Source: Levilactobacillus tujiorum (GTDB taxonomy: Bacteria; Bacillota; Bacilli; Lactobacillales; Lactobacillaceae). Taken from it: a stretch of 64,000 nt of DNA. The stretch is from positions 62,001-126,000 of the forward strand of contig NZ_JAAXLK010000001.1 in NCBI RefSeq assembly GCF_012641185.1. The letters are read 5' to 3'. The notes beneath the pieces were generated by a model, which was not told the DNA's origin, ran no database searches, and worked only from the letters and a program-made list of their open reading frames with translations. The translations under genes were made by a program, and so were the position numbers. Positions 1 through 8,966 of this stretch are shown here, in pieces. Each line of letters begins with the position of its first letter. Position 1 is the stretch's first letter.

Positions 1-2
1 TA

Positions 3-362
3 ACCTTGGACAACTATCTGCAGACCTACAGCAAGGCGAAGTTGGCGAAGATCGACGAGCATTGGATGCTTCCGACGGCTGACGGAGATTTTGCGAAGGT
101 TAAGCCCACAGATACAGTCAAGATTTCTAAATTGACTAAGCGGGGGACCACCTATACGATTGATTACAAGCGGCCACTGAAGGGCTTCGCAGATCGGAAG
201 ATAGGTAAGCATCACTACCGGCTGACGATTAAGCAACTGGGAAGACAACAACAGAATTACACACCGATTGACGATACTTACGATACGGCGGCTTCCTGGG
301 TGAACTATACGATTAATGCGAAACCATACTTCGCTGGGTCTGCCGAATGGGGCTTGGACTAA
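3..362 (+). CDS. C-terminal part of an unrecognised protein, cut by the window edge
   Basis: The reading frame is open to the left edge of the window and ends at TAA 360-362. The TTG at position 6 is therefore only the first possible start inside the window, and no ribosome binding site can be judged. About 119 residues are visible. They are basic and rich in Lys, Thr and Tyr, with alternating hydrophobic residues suggesting beta strands, and they end in Trp-Gly-Leu-Asp. The style resembles the secreted proteins elsewhere in this window, but no domain is recognised. Confidence 0.6.
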   Translation, partial: TLDNYLQTYSKAKLAKIDEHWMLPTADGDFAKVKPTDTVKISKLTKRGTTYTIDYKRPLKGFADRKIGKHHYRLTIKQLGRQQQNYTPIDDTYDTAASWVNYTINAKPYFAGSAEWGLD

Positions 363-424
363 CAGATAGTAATGAAGGACACGCCAGAGATGGAGTGCCC
401 TTTTGAATAGTATCGATTGAAACG

Positions 425-456
425 TAAAAAGAGCGCCGGGAAAGTTCCCGGCGCTC
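425..456 (-). terminator. Rho-independent terminator of the MerR/TipAS gene
   Basis: A 12-bp GC-rich stem with a 2-nt loop (GAGCGCCGGGAA paired with its complement) is followed on the minus strand by a T-run. It lies just after the stop codon of the minus-strand regulator. Confidence 0.85.
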
Positions 457-464
457 CGAGTCCC

Positions 465-1226
465 TTAATGGGCGTATCGTTGAATGATGGCCACTAAGGT
501 TGTAGCCGCATTCGTGCGACCGACGTGTTCGTTGTAGTAGTTGGCAAAGCGCTCGTCGGCCAAATATAGTTGGGCGAGGCCCCGGTGCGTCTTTGCCGAG
601 TAATTGTTCCACGTGAAACACAACCAGCGCCGGTGGAGCTCATAGACTTCTTGGGCGAGTGGTTGATCAATATCACCAGAATCGGCGACCGCTTTGAGTC
701 GGGCGAACAGCTGCTGTTCGGTCGCCTGCATCGCCTGATAGTCGGTTAAGCTGAGATTGGCAAATTTTTGTTGGCTGGTTTCAAACGCTTCTTGACCGTA
801 GCGTTGGCGAACTTCTGCGCCAAACTGCTGTTCATTAGCGGTGAGTTGTTGCTGCTTGAAAGCGGCAAATTTTTCGGTATCTGACATACTAGGACCTCCG
901 TGATGGGCCGCTAGGGTGCGGTCCAGGGTATTCAGCAAGTCAGTGAGGTGATCGCGTTGGGCCTGCAATTGCCTGCGTTGTTCAGTTAATGCTTCGAGTT
1001 GTTCGGCTTGAGGCTGCGATAGTAAGTCTCGAATCTGGGTAAGACTAAAACCGAATTCCTGGAAGTAGCGAATAAACTGCAGCTGATCGACAGCGGCTGG
1101 GGAATAGGTTCGGTAGCCATTTTCCGCCTGGCGTTGTGCGGGAAGCAACCCAATTTGATCATAATAGCGGAGCGTTCGCGTACTGACGCCGGCGAGTTTG
1201 GCCAATTCTTGGATGCTGTAGGCCAC
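465..1226 (-). CDS. MerR-family regulator with TipAS ligand-binding domain
   Basis: A 253-residue DNA-binding regulator. Residues 1-70 are a MerR winged helix-turn-helix (SIQELAKLAGVSTRTLRYYD and a GYRTYS wing), followed by a coiled linker to about residue 105. The C-terminal 140 residues match the TipAS antibiotic-recognition fold (FAAFKQQQLTANEQQFG, then an HRRWLCFTW segment). TipAL-type proteins activate their own promoter and resistance genes when they bind peptide antibiotics or other amphipathic ligands. The start is GTG 1226, preceded by AAAGGAGG. A MerR-type promoter with a 19-bp spacer lies just upstream, which indicates autoregulation. No obvious target gene is adjacent, so the ligand is unknown. 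Confidence 0.9.
   Translation of the reverse strand: MAYSIQELAKLAGVSTRTLRYYDQIGLLPAQRQAENGYRTYSPAAVDQLQFIRYFQEFGFSLTQIRDLLSQPQAEQLEALTEQRRQLQAQRDHLTDLLNTLDRTLAAHHGGPSMSDTEKFAAFKQQQLTANEQQFGAEVRQRYGQEAFETSQQKFANLSLTDYQAMQATEQQLFARLKAVADSGDIDQPLAQEVYELHRRWLCFTWNNYSAKTHRGLAQLYLADERFANYYNEHVGRTNAATTLVAIIQRYAH
605..620. promoter_or_regulatory. parS-like palindrome, one mismatch, inside the MerR gene
   Basis: TGTTCCACGTGAAACA differs at one position from the ParB/Spo0J site TGTTTCACGTGAAACA and fits the degenerate form TGTTNCACGTGAAACA. It lies inside the regulator's coding region, as many parS sites lie inside genes. It is the closest match to the canonical core in this window. Confidence 0.65.
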
Positions 1227-1256
1227 GGCAATTGCCTCCTTTCTTGCTTAGAACTT

Positions 1257-1287
1257 ACTATAAGGGTTCTCGTTACGTCAAGGTCAA
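1257..1287 (-). promoter_or_regulatory. MerR-type promoter with 19-bp spacer
   Basis: On the minus strand TTGACC (1282-1287) and TATAGT (1257-1262) are separated by exactly 19 bp. This over-long spacer is the hallmark of promoters that MerR-family proteins untwist. It reads into the MerR/TipAS gene. Confidence 0.65.
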
Positions 1288-1522
1288 GTCCTTAGTTTGA
1301 AATGGCAGCGCTTTACCACAGATGTTGAAAATTGAGATGATGGAACCTCATAAATACTAGACAACCGCGCCGTGTCGCGGTTTCTTGCGGCAAGCATATT
1401 TTGTGATTAACGGGTAGTGTGATAAAATATAGGTATTATTTGTCACTTTTGACTCGTCCACGGTAAGGCCGTGCTGGCGGTGCCAAAACGAATTTTTCCA
1501 GATGAATCAGATGAGGAGCAAA

Positions 1523-3538
1523 ATGAAAAAAATATTTTCGCGAGCCAACATACCCGAGTTCTTACAGAACCGACGTCTGCGCGGCATCGCTATCATGACG
1601 GCTGCTCTGGCCATTCTTGGAATTGTCCTGTCGTTTTTGCTGAACTGGGTCTTTGGGATTGTGGTCCTGGTTCTGGTCGGGATCGCCACGCTCATGGTGT
1701 TCAATACTATGGCAGAAATTGGCGACGATACGACGCAGTACATTTCCGATCTGTCCTTTCGGATTCAACAGGGAGAACAGGAAGCCCTGTTGCGGATGCC
1801 ACCGGGCGTCATGATTCTGGGCGATAGTGATCAGGTGGAATGGGTTAATCCTTACCTACAACACTACTTTGGTGATACCGACGTACTCAGTCGGTCGATC
1901 AATGACGTGGATGCCGAGCTGGCTAAATTGATTAACGATACGACGCCGAAGACGATGACGACGGTGAAGTGGCGTGACAAGCGGTTTACGCTGTTTGTGG
2001 AGCCGGATTTTCATGCCGTTTACCTCTACGACATCACGCATTATCAGTTGATTCAAGAGCAGTATGACAATGAAAAGATTGCCATCGGACAAGTCTTCTT
2101 GGATAACTATGATGAAGTGACACAATCAATGACCGACCAAGATATTTCCAATCTGCGGAATTACGTGACCAATGAGTTATCGGCCTGGGTTCAGCAGTTT
2201 GATATGTACTTAAAGCAGTTGGATGATGACCATTACTTCGTGCTGGCCTATGCCAAGTCGTTAGCGGCGATCGAAGCGGATAAGTTTAAGATCCTGGACA
2301 CCATTCGGGAGACCACCTCAAAGCAGAACTTCCCGCTGACATTGAGTATTGGGATTGCTTATGGCGACCCTAATCTGAATAAGTTGGCGGATCAAGCGCA
2401 GAGTAACTTGGATCTGGCGCTCGGTCGTGGTGGGGACCAGGTCGTGGTGAAGGCCGCTGATCAAGAGGCCCGGTACTATGGCGGGAAGACCAACCCGATG
2501 GAGAAACGGACGCGGGTGCGGGCGCGGATGATTTCGCAGGCGCTACAAGAATTGATGAACGAGTCCGATCAGATCTTTGTTCAGGGGCACACCCAACCAG
2601 ATATGGACTCGTTAGGGGCTTGCCTGGGGATTCGCCGGATTGCCAAGATGAATCATAAGACCTGTTGGATCGTCTTGGATAAAGAGACCGTCCACTCCGA
2701 CGTGCAACGGTTGCTGGATAACTTAAAAGATTATCCGGATATTGATGCGGCGATTATTTCGCCCCAAGAAGCTTTGGAGAAGGCGACCGCCCAGAGTATG
2801 CTGTTGATGGTGGACCACTCGAAGCCGTCCATTTCAATTTCTGCTGAGCTGTACCACCGCTTGGAGAACCGGGTCATGATCATTGATCATCACCGGCGGG
2901 GGGAAGAATTTCCCGAGAATCCGTTACTGGTCTACATTGAACCGTACGCTAGCTCAACGTGTGAGTTGATTACGGAAATGTTTGAATACCAGTCCCAAGA
3001 GGGCGAACCGATCAACAAGTTGGAAGCAACGGCCATGCTGACGGGGATCTTCGTGGATACGAAGCACTTCTCACTGCGGACCGGGACGCGGACGTTCGAT
3101 GCCGCTAGTTACTTGCGGTCAGCCGGCGCCGATTCCATTGAGATGCAGCAGTACATGAAGGAAAATGTCGATAGTTACCTGCAACGCAATCACCTGATTG
3201 AGATGGTTGAGTTCGTTAATGAAGACATGGCCTTGATTGCTGGTGAGGAAGATCAGACCTATGATCCCGTGACGGCGGCCCAGGCAGCCGATGATCTCCT
3301 GAATATGTCCGGTGTGGACGCATCATTTGTCATTACACGACGGGCCGATGGGCGTGTTGGAATCTCCGCGCGGTCGTTGGGCGAGATTAACGTCCAATTG
3401 GTCATGGAAGACATGGGTGGCGGTGGTCACCTGTCCAATGCGGCCACACAAATCAGTGATAAATCGGTCGCCGAAGTTAAGCAGCAATTGTTAGACATTC
3501 TCAATTCGGCCGACGAACCGGTTGAAGCTGACAAATAG
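1523..3538 (+). CDS. gdpP: Cyclic-di-AMP phosphodiesterase GdpP
   Basis: A 671-residue membrane phosphodiesterase that hydrolyses c-di-AMP and so affects wall stress, potassium and osmolyte balance. The order of parts is two N-terminal membrane helices (about residues 13-55), a PAS-like region (about 85-150), a degenerate GGDEF domain (about 170-300), and a DHH/DHHA1 catalytic module. In that module GHTQPDMDSLGA and IIDHHRR supply the metal-binding Asp and His residues, and a glycine-rich GGGGH segment lies near the C-terminus. I chose ATG 1523 because GAGGAG sits 5 nt upstream; an ATG 21 nt earlier has no comparable site. The rplI-dnaB context is typical. Confidence 0.95.
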   Translation: MKKIFSRANIPEFLQNRRLRGIAIMTAALAILGIVLSFLLNWVFGIVVLVLVGIATLMVFNTMAEIGDDTTQYISDLSFRIQQGEQEALLRMPPGVMILGDSDQVEWVNPYLQHYFGDTDVLSRSINDVDAELAKLINDTTPKTMTTVKWRDKRFTLFVEPDFHAVYLYDITHYQLIQEQYDNEKIAIGQVFLDNYDEVTQSMTDQDISNLRNYVTNELSAWVQQFDMYLKQLDDDHYFVLAYAKSLAAIEADKFKILDTIRETTSKQNFPLTLSIGIAYGDPNLNKLADQAQSNLDLALGRGGDQVVVKAADQEARYYGGKTNPMEKRTRVRARMISQALQELMNESDQIFVQGHTQPDMDSLGACLGIRRIAKMNHKTCWIVLDKETVHSDVQRLLDNLKDYPDIDAAIISPQEALEKATAQSMLLMVDHSKPSISISAELYHRLENRVMIIDHHRRGEEFPENPLLVYIEPYASSTCELITEMFEYQSQEGEPINKLEATAMLTGIFVDTKHFSLRTGTRTFDAASYLRSAGADSIEMQQYMKENVDSYLQRNHLIEMVEFVNEDMALIAGEEDQTYDPVTAAQAADDLLNMSGVDASFVITRRADGRVGISARSLGEINVQLVMEDMGGGGHLSNAATQISDKSVAEVKQQLLDILNSADEPVEADK

Positions 3539-3609
3539 TTAATTGCTTCTACTGGTGTTTCGGCGTAGGATTGAAGATAGCATTGAATTATAAGTGAGGA
3601 GTGACCGAC

Positions 3610-4068
3610 GTGAAAGTCATTTTTATGAAGGATGTCCGCGGTAAGGGTAAACGCGGTGAAATCAAGAATGTTCCTGATGGCTACGCCCAAAACTTCCTGA
3701 TCAAGCGCGGATTGGCTAAGGAAGCCAATCAGGCGGCGATGAGCCAGTTGAAGGGTGAACGCAAAGCCGAAGAACGGCGTGAGGCTGAGAATTTGGCCGA
3801 AGCGAAAGACCTGCAAAAGCACTTGGAAAACGATAAGACGGTCGTTGAGATCGTTGCGAAGGCTGGGGAAGATGGTCGCTTGTTTGGGTCCATTCCTAGT
3901 AAGCAAATCGTTCAAGCCTTGCAGAAGCAATTTGATTTAAAGATTGATAAGCGCAAGGTTGAACTCCCAGAACCGATCCGGTCATTGGGTTACACCAATG
4001 TGCCGGTGAAGCTCCATAGCGATGTGACCGCCAAGATTCGCGTGCACGTGGCCGCTAAACAAAAATAA
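3610..4068 (+). CDS. rplI: 50S ribosomal protein L9
   Basis: Ribosomal protein L9, about 152 residues from GTG 3610. It binds 23S rRNA near the L1 stalk base and helps frame maintenance. The N-terminal RNA-binding domain ([16 protein letters not shown], then [11 protein letters not shown]) is followed by the long charged connecting helix (about 45-80) and the C-terminal domain with DGRLFGS. GTG 3610 is preferred over GTG 3601 because it restores the family's usual N-terminus and has GAGGAG 8 nt upstream. It lies about 70 bp after gdpP, as in other Firmicutes. Confidence 0.95.
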   Translation: MKVIFMKDVRGKGKRGEIKNVPDGYAQNFLIKRGLAKEANQAAMSQLKGERKAEERREAENLAEAKDLQKHLENDKTVVEIVAKAGEDGRLFGSIPSKQIVQALQKQFDLKIDKRKVELPEPIRSLGYTNVPVKLHSDVTAKIRVHVAAKQK

Positions 4069-4078
4069 TGAAAATGAA

Positions 4079-4109
4079 GGATCGTCACGTTGTGGTGGCG
4101 ATCTTTTTT
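4079..4109 (+). terminator. Terminator after rplI
   Basis: Hairpin GATCGTCAC / GTGGTGGCGATC followed by TTTTTT. It separates gdpP-rplI from dnaB. Confidence 0.75.
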
Positions 4110-4311
4110 GGTGGAAATAGTGGCCTGACGGCGTTTGTGCTAGAGTATGGTCGGATTCAAGCCGGGGAAGTTTACCTAGTCGGTGGTTACATGGTAAAAT
4201 GGGTGTCTTAATAGAATTGCTGGTTGGCCCGCGACGGATGTTGAGTGGCCGCGGCGAAGTTGATGTATTTGTAGGATGTCTCACAGCCAGTGAAGAGGTA
4301 ATGAGTTAAGC

Positions 4312-5712
4312 ATGGATAATAACGTATTAACAGACCACACACCACCACAGAACCTCGATGCCGAGAAGGCCGTCCTCGGGGCGATCTTTTTGAGCACCGA
4401 TGCGTTGGTTGATGCGCTGGAATACCTGGCACCAGAGGACTTTTATCGCCGGGAACATCAGATTATTTTTCAGGCCATGATCGACTTAAACGACCGCGAT
4501 GAAGCCATCGATGTGGTGACCATCACGGATCGGTTGACGGCTAAGAATGAATTGGATGACGTGGGTGGCATTACCTATATCGCCGAATTGGCGGGCGCAG
4601 TGCCCACGGCAGCTAACGCCACGTACTACGCAAAGATTGTCCAGGAAAAGGCAATTTTACGGCGGTTGATTCAAACTGCTACGAACATTGCGACACAGGG
4701 CTATCAACAGGATGAAGACGTCTCCGATCTGCTAGATAATGCGGAACGCGACATCATGAGTGTGGCCGAAACTCGGAGCCAATCTGGATTCAAACCCATC
4801 CGCGACGTGTTGAACACGTCCTTTGAAGAGATCAATAAGTTGTCCGAACAAGGTGATGTGATCACCGGGTTGTCGACGGGGTATGCTGAACTAGATAAGA
4901 TGACGACGGGGCTGCATGACGATGAACTCATGATTTTGGCAGCGCGGCCAGCCGTGGGGAAGACCGCCTTTGCGTTGAATATTGCCCAAAATGTGGGAAC
5001 TAAGACGGATAAGACGGTCGCGATCTTCAGTCTGGAAATGAGTGCGGAATCGTTGGTTAACCGGATGCTGTGTGCGGAAGGGTCCATTGATGCCAATCAT
5101 TTGCGGACGGGGCAACTCTCCGAAGACGAGTGGCAAAACCTGATCGTGGCGATGGGTAGTCTCGCCAAAGCCAGCATTTACATTGATGATACGGCTGGTA
5201 ATAAGATTACGGAAATCCGGGCGAAGTGTCGGCGCTTAGCCAAGGAAAAGGGCAACTTAGGCCTGATCGTGATCGATTACCTGCAACTGATCGAAGGGAC
5301 GAACCACGAAAGTCGGCAACAAGAAGTTTCGGATATTTCACGGCAACTTAAAAAGTTAGCTAAGGAATTGCACGTGCCAGTCATTGCCCTTTCCCAGCTA
5401 TCTCGGGGCGTGGAACAGCGGCAGGACAAACGGCCTGTGCTGTCTGATATTCGTGAATCGGGTTCGATTGAACAAGATGCGGATATTGTCTCGTTCCTTT
5501 ACCGGGATGATTACTATGAACGGGAAGGCGACGACGCAGACGGTGGCGATAACGACAGCGATCCGCGTGATGAGGGCGACCAAGATGTCGGCGAAGTTGA
5601 AGTCATCATTGAGAAGAACCGGTCGGGTCCGCGGGGAACCGTTAAGTTACTTTTCGTAAAATCGTTCAATAAATTCTCTTCAGTTGCCTATACCCCTGAA
5701 CAGGGAAATTAA
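4312..5712 (+). CDS. dnaB: Replicative DNA helicase DnaB
   Basis: A 466-residue hexameric replicative helicase (called DnaC in Bacillus) that unwinds DNA at the fork. The N-terminal DnaB domain (PPQNLDAEKAVLGAIF) is followed by the RecA-like core, with Walker A AARPAVGKTAFALN near residue 215, a Walker B region LIVIDYLQLI, and an arginine-finger region near ELHVPVIALSQLSRGVEQR. An acidic insert near residues 400-425 (DDADGGDNDSD) lies in the variable surface region. Length is normal. A terminator follows at once. Confidence 0.97.
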   Translation: MDNNVLTDHTPPQNLDAEKAVLGAIFLSTDALVDALEYLAPEDFYRREHQIIFQAMIDLNDRDEAIDVVTITDRLTAKNELDDVGGITYIAELAGAVPTAANATYYAKIVQEKAILRRLIQTATNIATQGYQQDEDVSDLLDNAERDIMSVAETRSQSGFKPIRDVLNTSFEEINKLSEQGDVITGLSTGYAELDKMTTGLHDDELMILAARPAVGKTAFALNIAQNVGTKTDKTVAIFSLEMSAESLVNRMLCAEGSIDANHLRTGQLSEDEWQNLIVAMGSLAKASIYIDDTAGNKITEIRAKCRRLAKEKGNLGLIVIDYLQLIEGTNHESRQQEVSDISRQLKKLAKELHVPVIALSQLSRGVEQRQDKRPVLSDIRESGSIEQDADIVSFLYRDDYYEREGDDADGGDNDSDPRDEGDQDVGEVEVIIEKNRSGPRGTVKLLFVKSFNKFSSVAYTPEQGN

Positions 5713-5729
5713 GGGCGCGTAATAGAAAT

Positions 5730-5771
5730 AAAAGCGTGGGTCAAGGGCGATTGCCTTTGATCCACGCTTTT
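5730..5771 (+). terminator. Terminator after dnaB
   Basis: Near-perfect stem AAAAGCGTGG(A)TCAA.. / ..TTGATCCACGCTTTT around a short loop. It may act in both directions. Confidence 0.85.
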
Positions 5772-6288
5772 GGTTAGATAAGGTTATTGCCTGGGAGTTC
5801 TCAGGTTCATTCTCGGCAGCAGGTCAGATGAATAAAATTGGTCCAAACAAATTGATATTAATCAAATTGCGCCCCATAATTATTGCGTTAATTGGGAAAA
5901 TTAACGGATAAATGGTGATTGGGCGTAAAATTCATAGGGTTGTGCTAGAAAGTTCACATTTTCGTCATATTTTCAGCTTATGATGTGAATCATAGAAGTT
6001 AACCAATCGGTTGCTTCTACCAAAGATTAACAATCTTTTTTCATGTACTCCTCCTCCCCTGGAATAATGAAAAAATAGTTAACGTCATTGTTATAATGAC
6101 GTTACCCCTACTCCGATGACCATCGCTTTCCCCGAGCGGTGGTTTTTTCTTTGTCTAAAAGTCGATGTTTAGATGGGTAAATCCGCGACATAAGTTAAAC
6201 TCAGTACGGCCAGGACACGTTTCTGGCCGTTTTGGCGTCTCTACGGGAGGGACTGGCAGTCAGCCGTTTTTCGCTGGGGTAGTTGATA
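5772..6288. other. 517-bp intergenic region without a gene
   Basis: No convincing ORF on either strand. It holds an inverted repeat TTCACAT..ATGTGAA (about 5951-5990), a 25-bp perfect palindrome around TAACGTCATT (6080-6104) and a terminator-like hairpin ACCATCGCT/AGCGGTGGT with a T-run (6119-6147). A small RNA between these is possible but not shown. Confidence 0.5.
6119..6147 (+). terminator. Orphan terminator-like hairpin
   Basis: ACCATCGCT and AGCGGTGGT pair around a 6-nt loop, followed by six Ts. No plus-strand gene ends here, so it could end a small RNA starting downstream of dnaB. Confidence 0.55.
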
Positions 6289-6304
6289 TGTTTCACATGA
6301 AACA
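6289..6304. promoter_or_regulatory. parS-like palindrome, one mismatch
   Basis: TGTTTCACATGAAACA differs from the parS consensus at one central base. It directly abuts the 3' end of the minus-strand reductase gene. Confidence 0.6.
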
Positions 6305-6841
6305 TTATTTAGTAACCACGAGAATCTTTTGGCGCAATGCCAGGCAACTCGGCGGTAATGTGGCTAAGGCGGCAACGTCGCTGGGACCATCCGCGGTTAC
6401 CACCCCCGTGCCTTGGAACGACATCTTCAACCAGTCACAGGATTGGCTGACGGCGGTGGTAATGCCGACTGCTTTAGTAGCGGGTTGATCGGCACCGACA
6501 ATCAACAGGTAGAGCCGTTTGCCGGCAAAGGGAAAGTCGTGACTGTAGCTGTCAAACCAGCGATCCATGAAGACTTTCAGCTGGCCGGACATATCGTACC
6601 AGTAGACGGGCGTGCCCAGCACGATATCGGTGGCACCGGCAAAGTCCGTGCGCATCAGACGCTCGTAGTCGTCGGTTAGGTCGCGTTGGGGCTGGTGGGT
6701 TGCCCGCTGGTCCTGTTCAAAGTTCAGCTGGTAATCGGCCAGATGGCGGGTGACGTGTGGACAGTCCTGCAAGATGCGCTCGCCAAGCGTGGCGGTGTTT
6801 CCGTGACGGCGCGGACTGCCGTTGATAAAGAGGATCGTCAT
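6305..6841 (-). CDS. NAD(P)H-dependent FMN reductase / flavodoxin-fold oxidoreductase
   Basis: A 178-residue cytosolic flavodoxin-fold protein. The N-terminus ILFINGSPRRHGNTATL is the phosphate-binding loop for FMN, and GTPVYWYDMSGQLKVFMDR is the conserved signature that contacts the isoalloxazine ring and the dimer partner. Such enzymes reduce FMN, quinones, azo or nitro compounds with NAD(P)H; the substrate cannot be told. It is divergent from the MFS transporter gene. The stop codon touches a parS-like site. Confidence 0.88.
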   Translation of the reverse strand: MTILFINGSPRRHGNTATLGERILQDCPHVTRHLADYQLNFEQDQRATHQPQRDLTDDYERLMRTDFAGATDIVLGTPVYWYDMSGQLKVFMDRWFDSYSHDFPFAGKRLYLLIVGADQPATKAVGITTAVSQSCDWLKMSFQGTGVVTADGPSDVAALATLPPSCLALRQKILVVTK

Positions 6842-6980
6842 AAGTAAACAACTCCTTCGTAATTTTTAGGGTGGCGACAACATCGAATTGGCAACGGTTT
6901 CTTGAAAATAACGGGTGGTTATTGTCTAAGCGCTAGTGCTAGAATGTAGCTTAACGTACTTTTGGGAAAGGAGGAACGCT

Positions 6981-8159
6981 ATGCAACAAGAAATTCGGCT
7001 CCGTTGGTTATTGTTAGGAGCATTATTTAGCAGTATTGGCATGAGTTTTATTTGGCCGCTGACCACGATTTACATGCATAATCAACTGGGCACGTCATTA
7101 ACGGAGGTCGGGATTATCCTCCTCTTCTATTCACTGGCTAATGTGGTGGGGAGTGTGTTGGGCGGTCGCCTCTTTGATCGGTTAAACCCATATTATTTAA
7201 CCATTGGTGGGGTCAGCGTCTCACTAGTGACCTTGGGTGGGCTGGTCGTCAATCATGGCTGGCCAGCGTTCCCCATCTCACTGATCTTTTTGGGATTGGC
7301 TTCAGGGTGGACCCTAACGATGGTGAACTCACTGGGGACGACGATTCACAGCCGCGATGGTCGCTACATATTTAACATGTTGTATTTTGCGCAAAATTTG
7401 GGGATTGTGCTGGGAACAGCAATGGTAGGATACGTCTACAACACCAGTGTGACGCTACTCTTCGGCATTGCGACGAGTTTGTTTGTGCTCTTCCTCGTAG
7501 TGGCCATTCTCTGTTACCACGCCCCAGCAGTCATGCATCGGCAAGTGTCAAAGCAACAGAGTCAGCAGGTAAAGATCGCGCTACCTAATCGGCGGATCAT
7601 GGCGGGATTCTTCATTTCACTGGTGGTCATCTGGATCATGTATGAACAGTGGGTTTCGAATCTGTCCGTTTATATGACCGGAATGGGTATTCCGATGAAG
7701 GATTACAGCCTCTTGTGGACACTAAATGCAGGACTGATTGTGGCCTTTCAGGCGCTGATTAATTGGTTCTCACATTACTTCAGCAATTTATACTTACAAG
7801 TCTATGCCGGGATCTTCTTCGTGGCAGTTTCCTTTGTCACCCTGATCTTCGCCAAGGACTATTTACACTTTGTCATTGCCATGGTGATCCTCACGATGGG
7901 TGAAGCGACGGCTTTTCCAGCGATTCCAGCGATTGTCAACAATCTGACACCCACGGCCGTTAAAGGTAAGTACCAAGGAATGGCGAATGCTTGGGCATCG
8001 GTCGGTAAAGCGGTAGGGCCGCTGTTTGGCGGGATCGTAATCGATCATTCATCGTACACCTTACTGTTTATCGTCGCCGCGGTCGCTAACTTGCTCATCT
8101 TGGCGCTCAACGGGGCGATCATCACCGGCAACCAACACCGTGTGGAAACTTTTAAATGA
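6981..8159 (+). CDS. Major facilitator superfamily transporter
   Basis: A 392-residue, 12-helix MFS permease of the drug/multidrug exporter type. ATG 6981 is preceded by AAAGGAGG 7 nt upstream; the in-frame TTG at 6936 lacks a site. Helices 1-2 are followed by the loop GGRLFDRLNPY, a version of the MFS motif A (GxLxDRxGRR), and the C-terminal half contains GKYQGMANAWASVGKAVGPLFGG. The central cytoplasmic loop is basic (about residues 185-205). The substrate is unknown. It is divergent from the FMN reductase, and the two may form a detoxification pair. Confidence 0.88.
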   Translation: MQQEIRLRWLLLGALFSSIGMSFIWPLTTIYMHNQLGTSLTEVGIILLFYSLANVVGSVLGGRLFDRLNPYYLTIGGVSVSLVTLGGLVVNHGWPAFPISLIFLGLASGWTLTMVNSLGTTIHSRDGRYIFNMLYFAQNLGIVLGTAMVGYVYNTSVTLLFGIATSLFVLFLVVAILCYHAPAVMHRQVSKQQSQQVKIALPNRRIMAGFFISLVVIWIMYEQWVSNLSVYMTGMGIPMKDYSLLWTLNAGLIVAFQALINWFSHYFSNLYLQVYAGIFFVAVSFVTLIFAKDYLHFVIAMVILTMGEATAFPAIPAIVNNLTPTAVKGKYQGMANAWASVGKAVGPLFGGIVIDHSSYTLLFIVAAVANLLILALNGAIITGNQHRVETFK

Positions 8160-8230
8160 GTTTCTCGGGGAATGGTGTATAATAAACTCAGGTAACTATC
8201 TGGATTATTAGGGAAATCAGGGGAAAGCAC

Positions 8231-8506
8231 ATGAAAAAAAAGATTAGGGGAATTTGTGGCCTGCTGATTGGGATCATCGTTGGTCTGTTGCTGTTTGCGC
8301 AACCACCACGTAACCAGTCGACCATTACTGACTCCGTGGTCAAGCCTACTTCTGGGCAGACTGCGGTGCAGGTGACGAATACGACCGGGCGCGGTCATGT
8401 CGAGATTAAGACGCAGACGACGACTAGCCAAGAAGGCAAGACGGTGAGTCGCCAGACGACGACCACTTCGCCAGTGCGGCAACAACAGAGTCGGCCACAT
8501 CGTTGA
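8231..8506 (+). CDS. Small membrane-anchored or secreted protein of unknown function
   Basis: 91 residues. MKKKIRG is followed by a hydrophobic stretch (about residues 9-24), giving a signal anchor with the rest outside. The remainder is rich in Thr, Ser and Gln (TSGQTAVQVTNTTGRGHVEI, then repeated TTT) and ends in a basic tail. The start has GGGGAAA 8 nt upstream. It begins 71 bp after the transporter and is followed by a terminator. No family recognised. Confidence 0.7.
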   Translation: MKKKIRGICGLLIGIIVGLLLFAQPPRNQSTITDSVVKPTSGQTAVQVTNTTGRGHVEIKTQTTTSQEGKTVSRQTTTTSPVRQQQSRPHR

Positions 8507-8564
8507 AATGAATATTTTAGTTGTTTTTAGGGGAATTTTGCAGATTTAACGCGAATATACAGTT

Positions 8565-8602
8565 GAGCTAACCGATAGGGATAAGGGTTAGCTCTTTTTT
8601 TA
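8565..8602 (+). terminator. Terminator after the small membrane protein gene
   Basis: GAGCTAACC / GGGTTAGCTC stem followed by a run of seven Ts. Confidence 0.85.
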
Positions 8603-8649
8603 CCCAATTATTCATAAAATATACACAAAAATGAATGTTTATAATTATA

Positions 8650-8678
8650 TTGACAGCAATAATGAATAATGATAAATT
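8650..8678 (+). promoter_or_regulatory. Promoter of the T-box leader
   Basis: A perfect -35 TTGACA (8650-8655) and a partial -10 TAAATT (8673-8678) are separated by 17 bp. They lie about 10 nt before the start of T-box homology. Confidence 0.6.
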
Positions 8679-8689
8679 TAATATCAATA

Positions 8690-8942
8690 TATGAGACCAA
8701 GCAATGAAGAGTAGCCTTAACGCAGTTGCTAAGCGAGTCCGGGACGATGGAAGCCGGATCAATCAGTTAAGGTGAAGCGCATCGGAGCGTTGAGATGGTG
8801 AAATGAGTAGCCACCCCTGGATCGTGCCCATTACCGCACGGATGCCCATCAGAGGCATCATGAGAGAGAAAACAAGGTGGTACCGCGATGTCATTCGCCC
8901 TTGTTGGTTTGAAGAAACCAACGGGGACGGATGACTTTTTTA
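8690..8942 (+). ncRNA. T-box riboswitch leader of the oppA-like gene
   Basis: Stem I starts with GAAGAGTAG (the AGTA of the specifier-loop S-turn). It carries an upper stem CCTTAAC/GTTAAGG and a distal part GCGAG..GATGGAAGCC typical of T-boxes. The T-box core AAGGTGGTACCGCG lies at 8874-8887. A competing terminator (GTCAT..ATGAC with inner GTTGGTTT/AAACCAAC, then TTTTTT) spans 8889-8942. Uncharged tRNA should favour antitermination. The specifier region after TGAA (8773-8776) reads GCGCATC, so Arg (CGC) or Ala (GCG/GCA) are candidates; I cannot decide. The antiterminator bulge TGGT predicts an A discriminator base. Confidence 0.92.
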
Positions 8943-8966
8943 GTTAAACGAAATGAGGGATTGGAT

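Noticed and set aside
1471-1827. A 118-codon plus-strand frame at the start of gdpP
   Set aside because: Out of frame with gdpP and overlapping its conserved membrane helices; no coding character.
8045-8500. A 151-codon minus-strand frame opposite the MFS end and small membrane gene
   Set aside because: Shadow frame with no start signal; the plus-strand genes have good ribosome binding sites.
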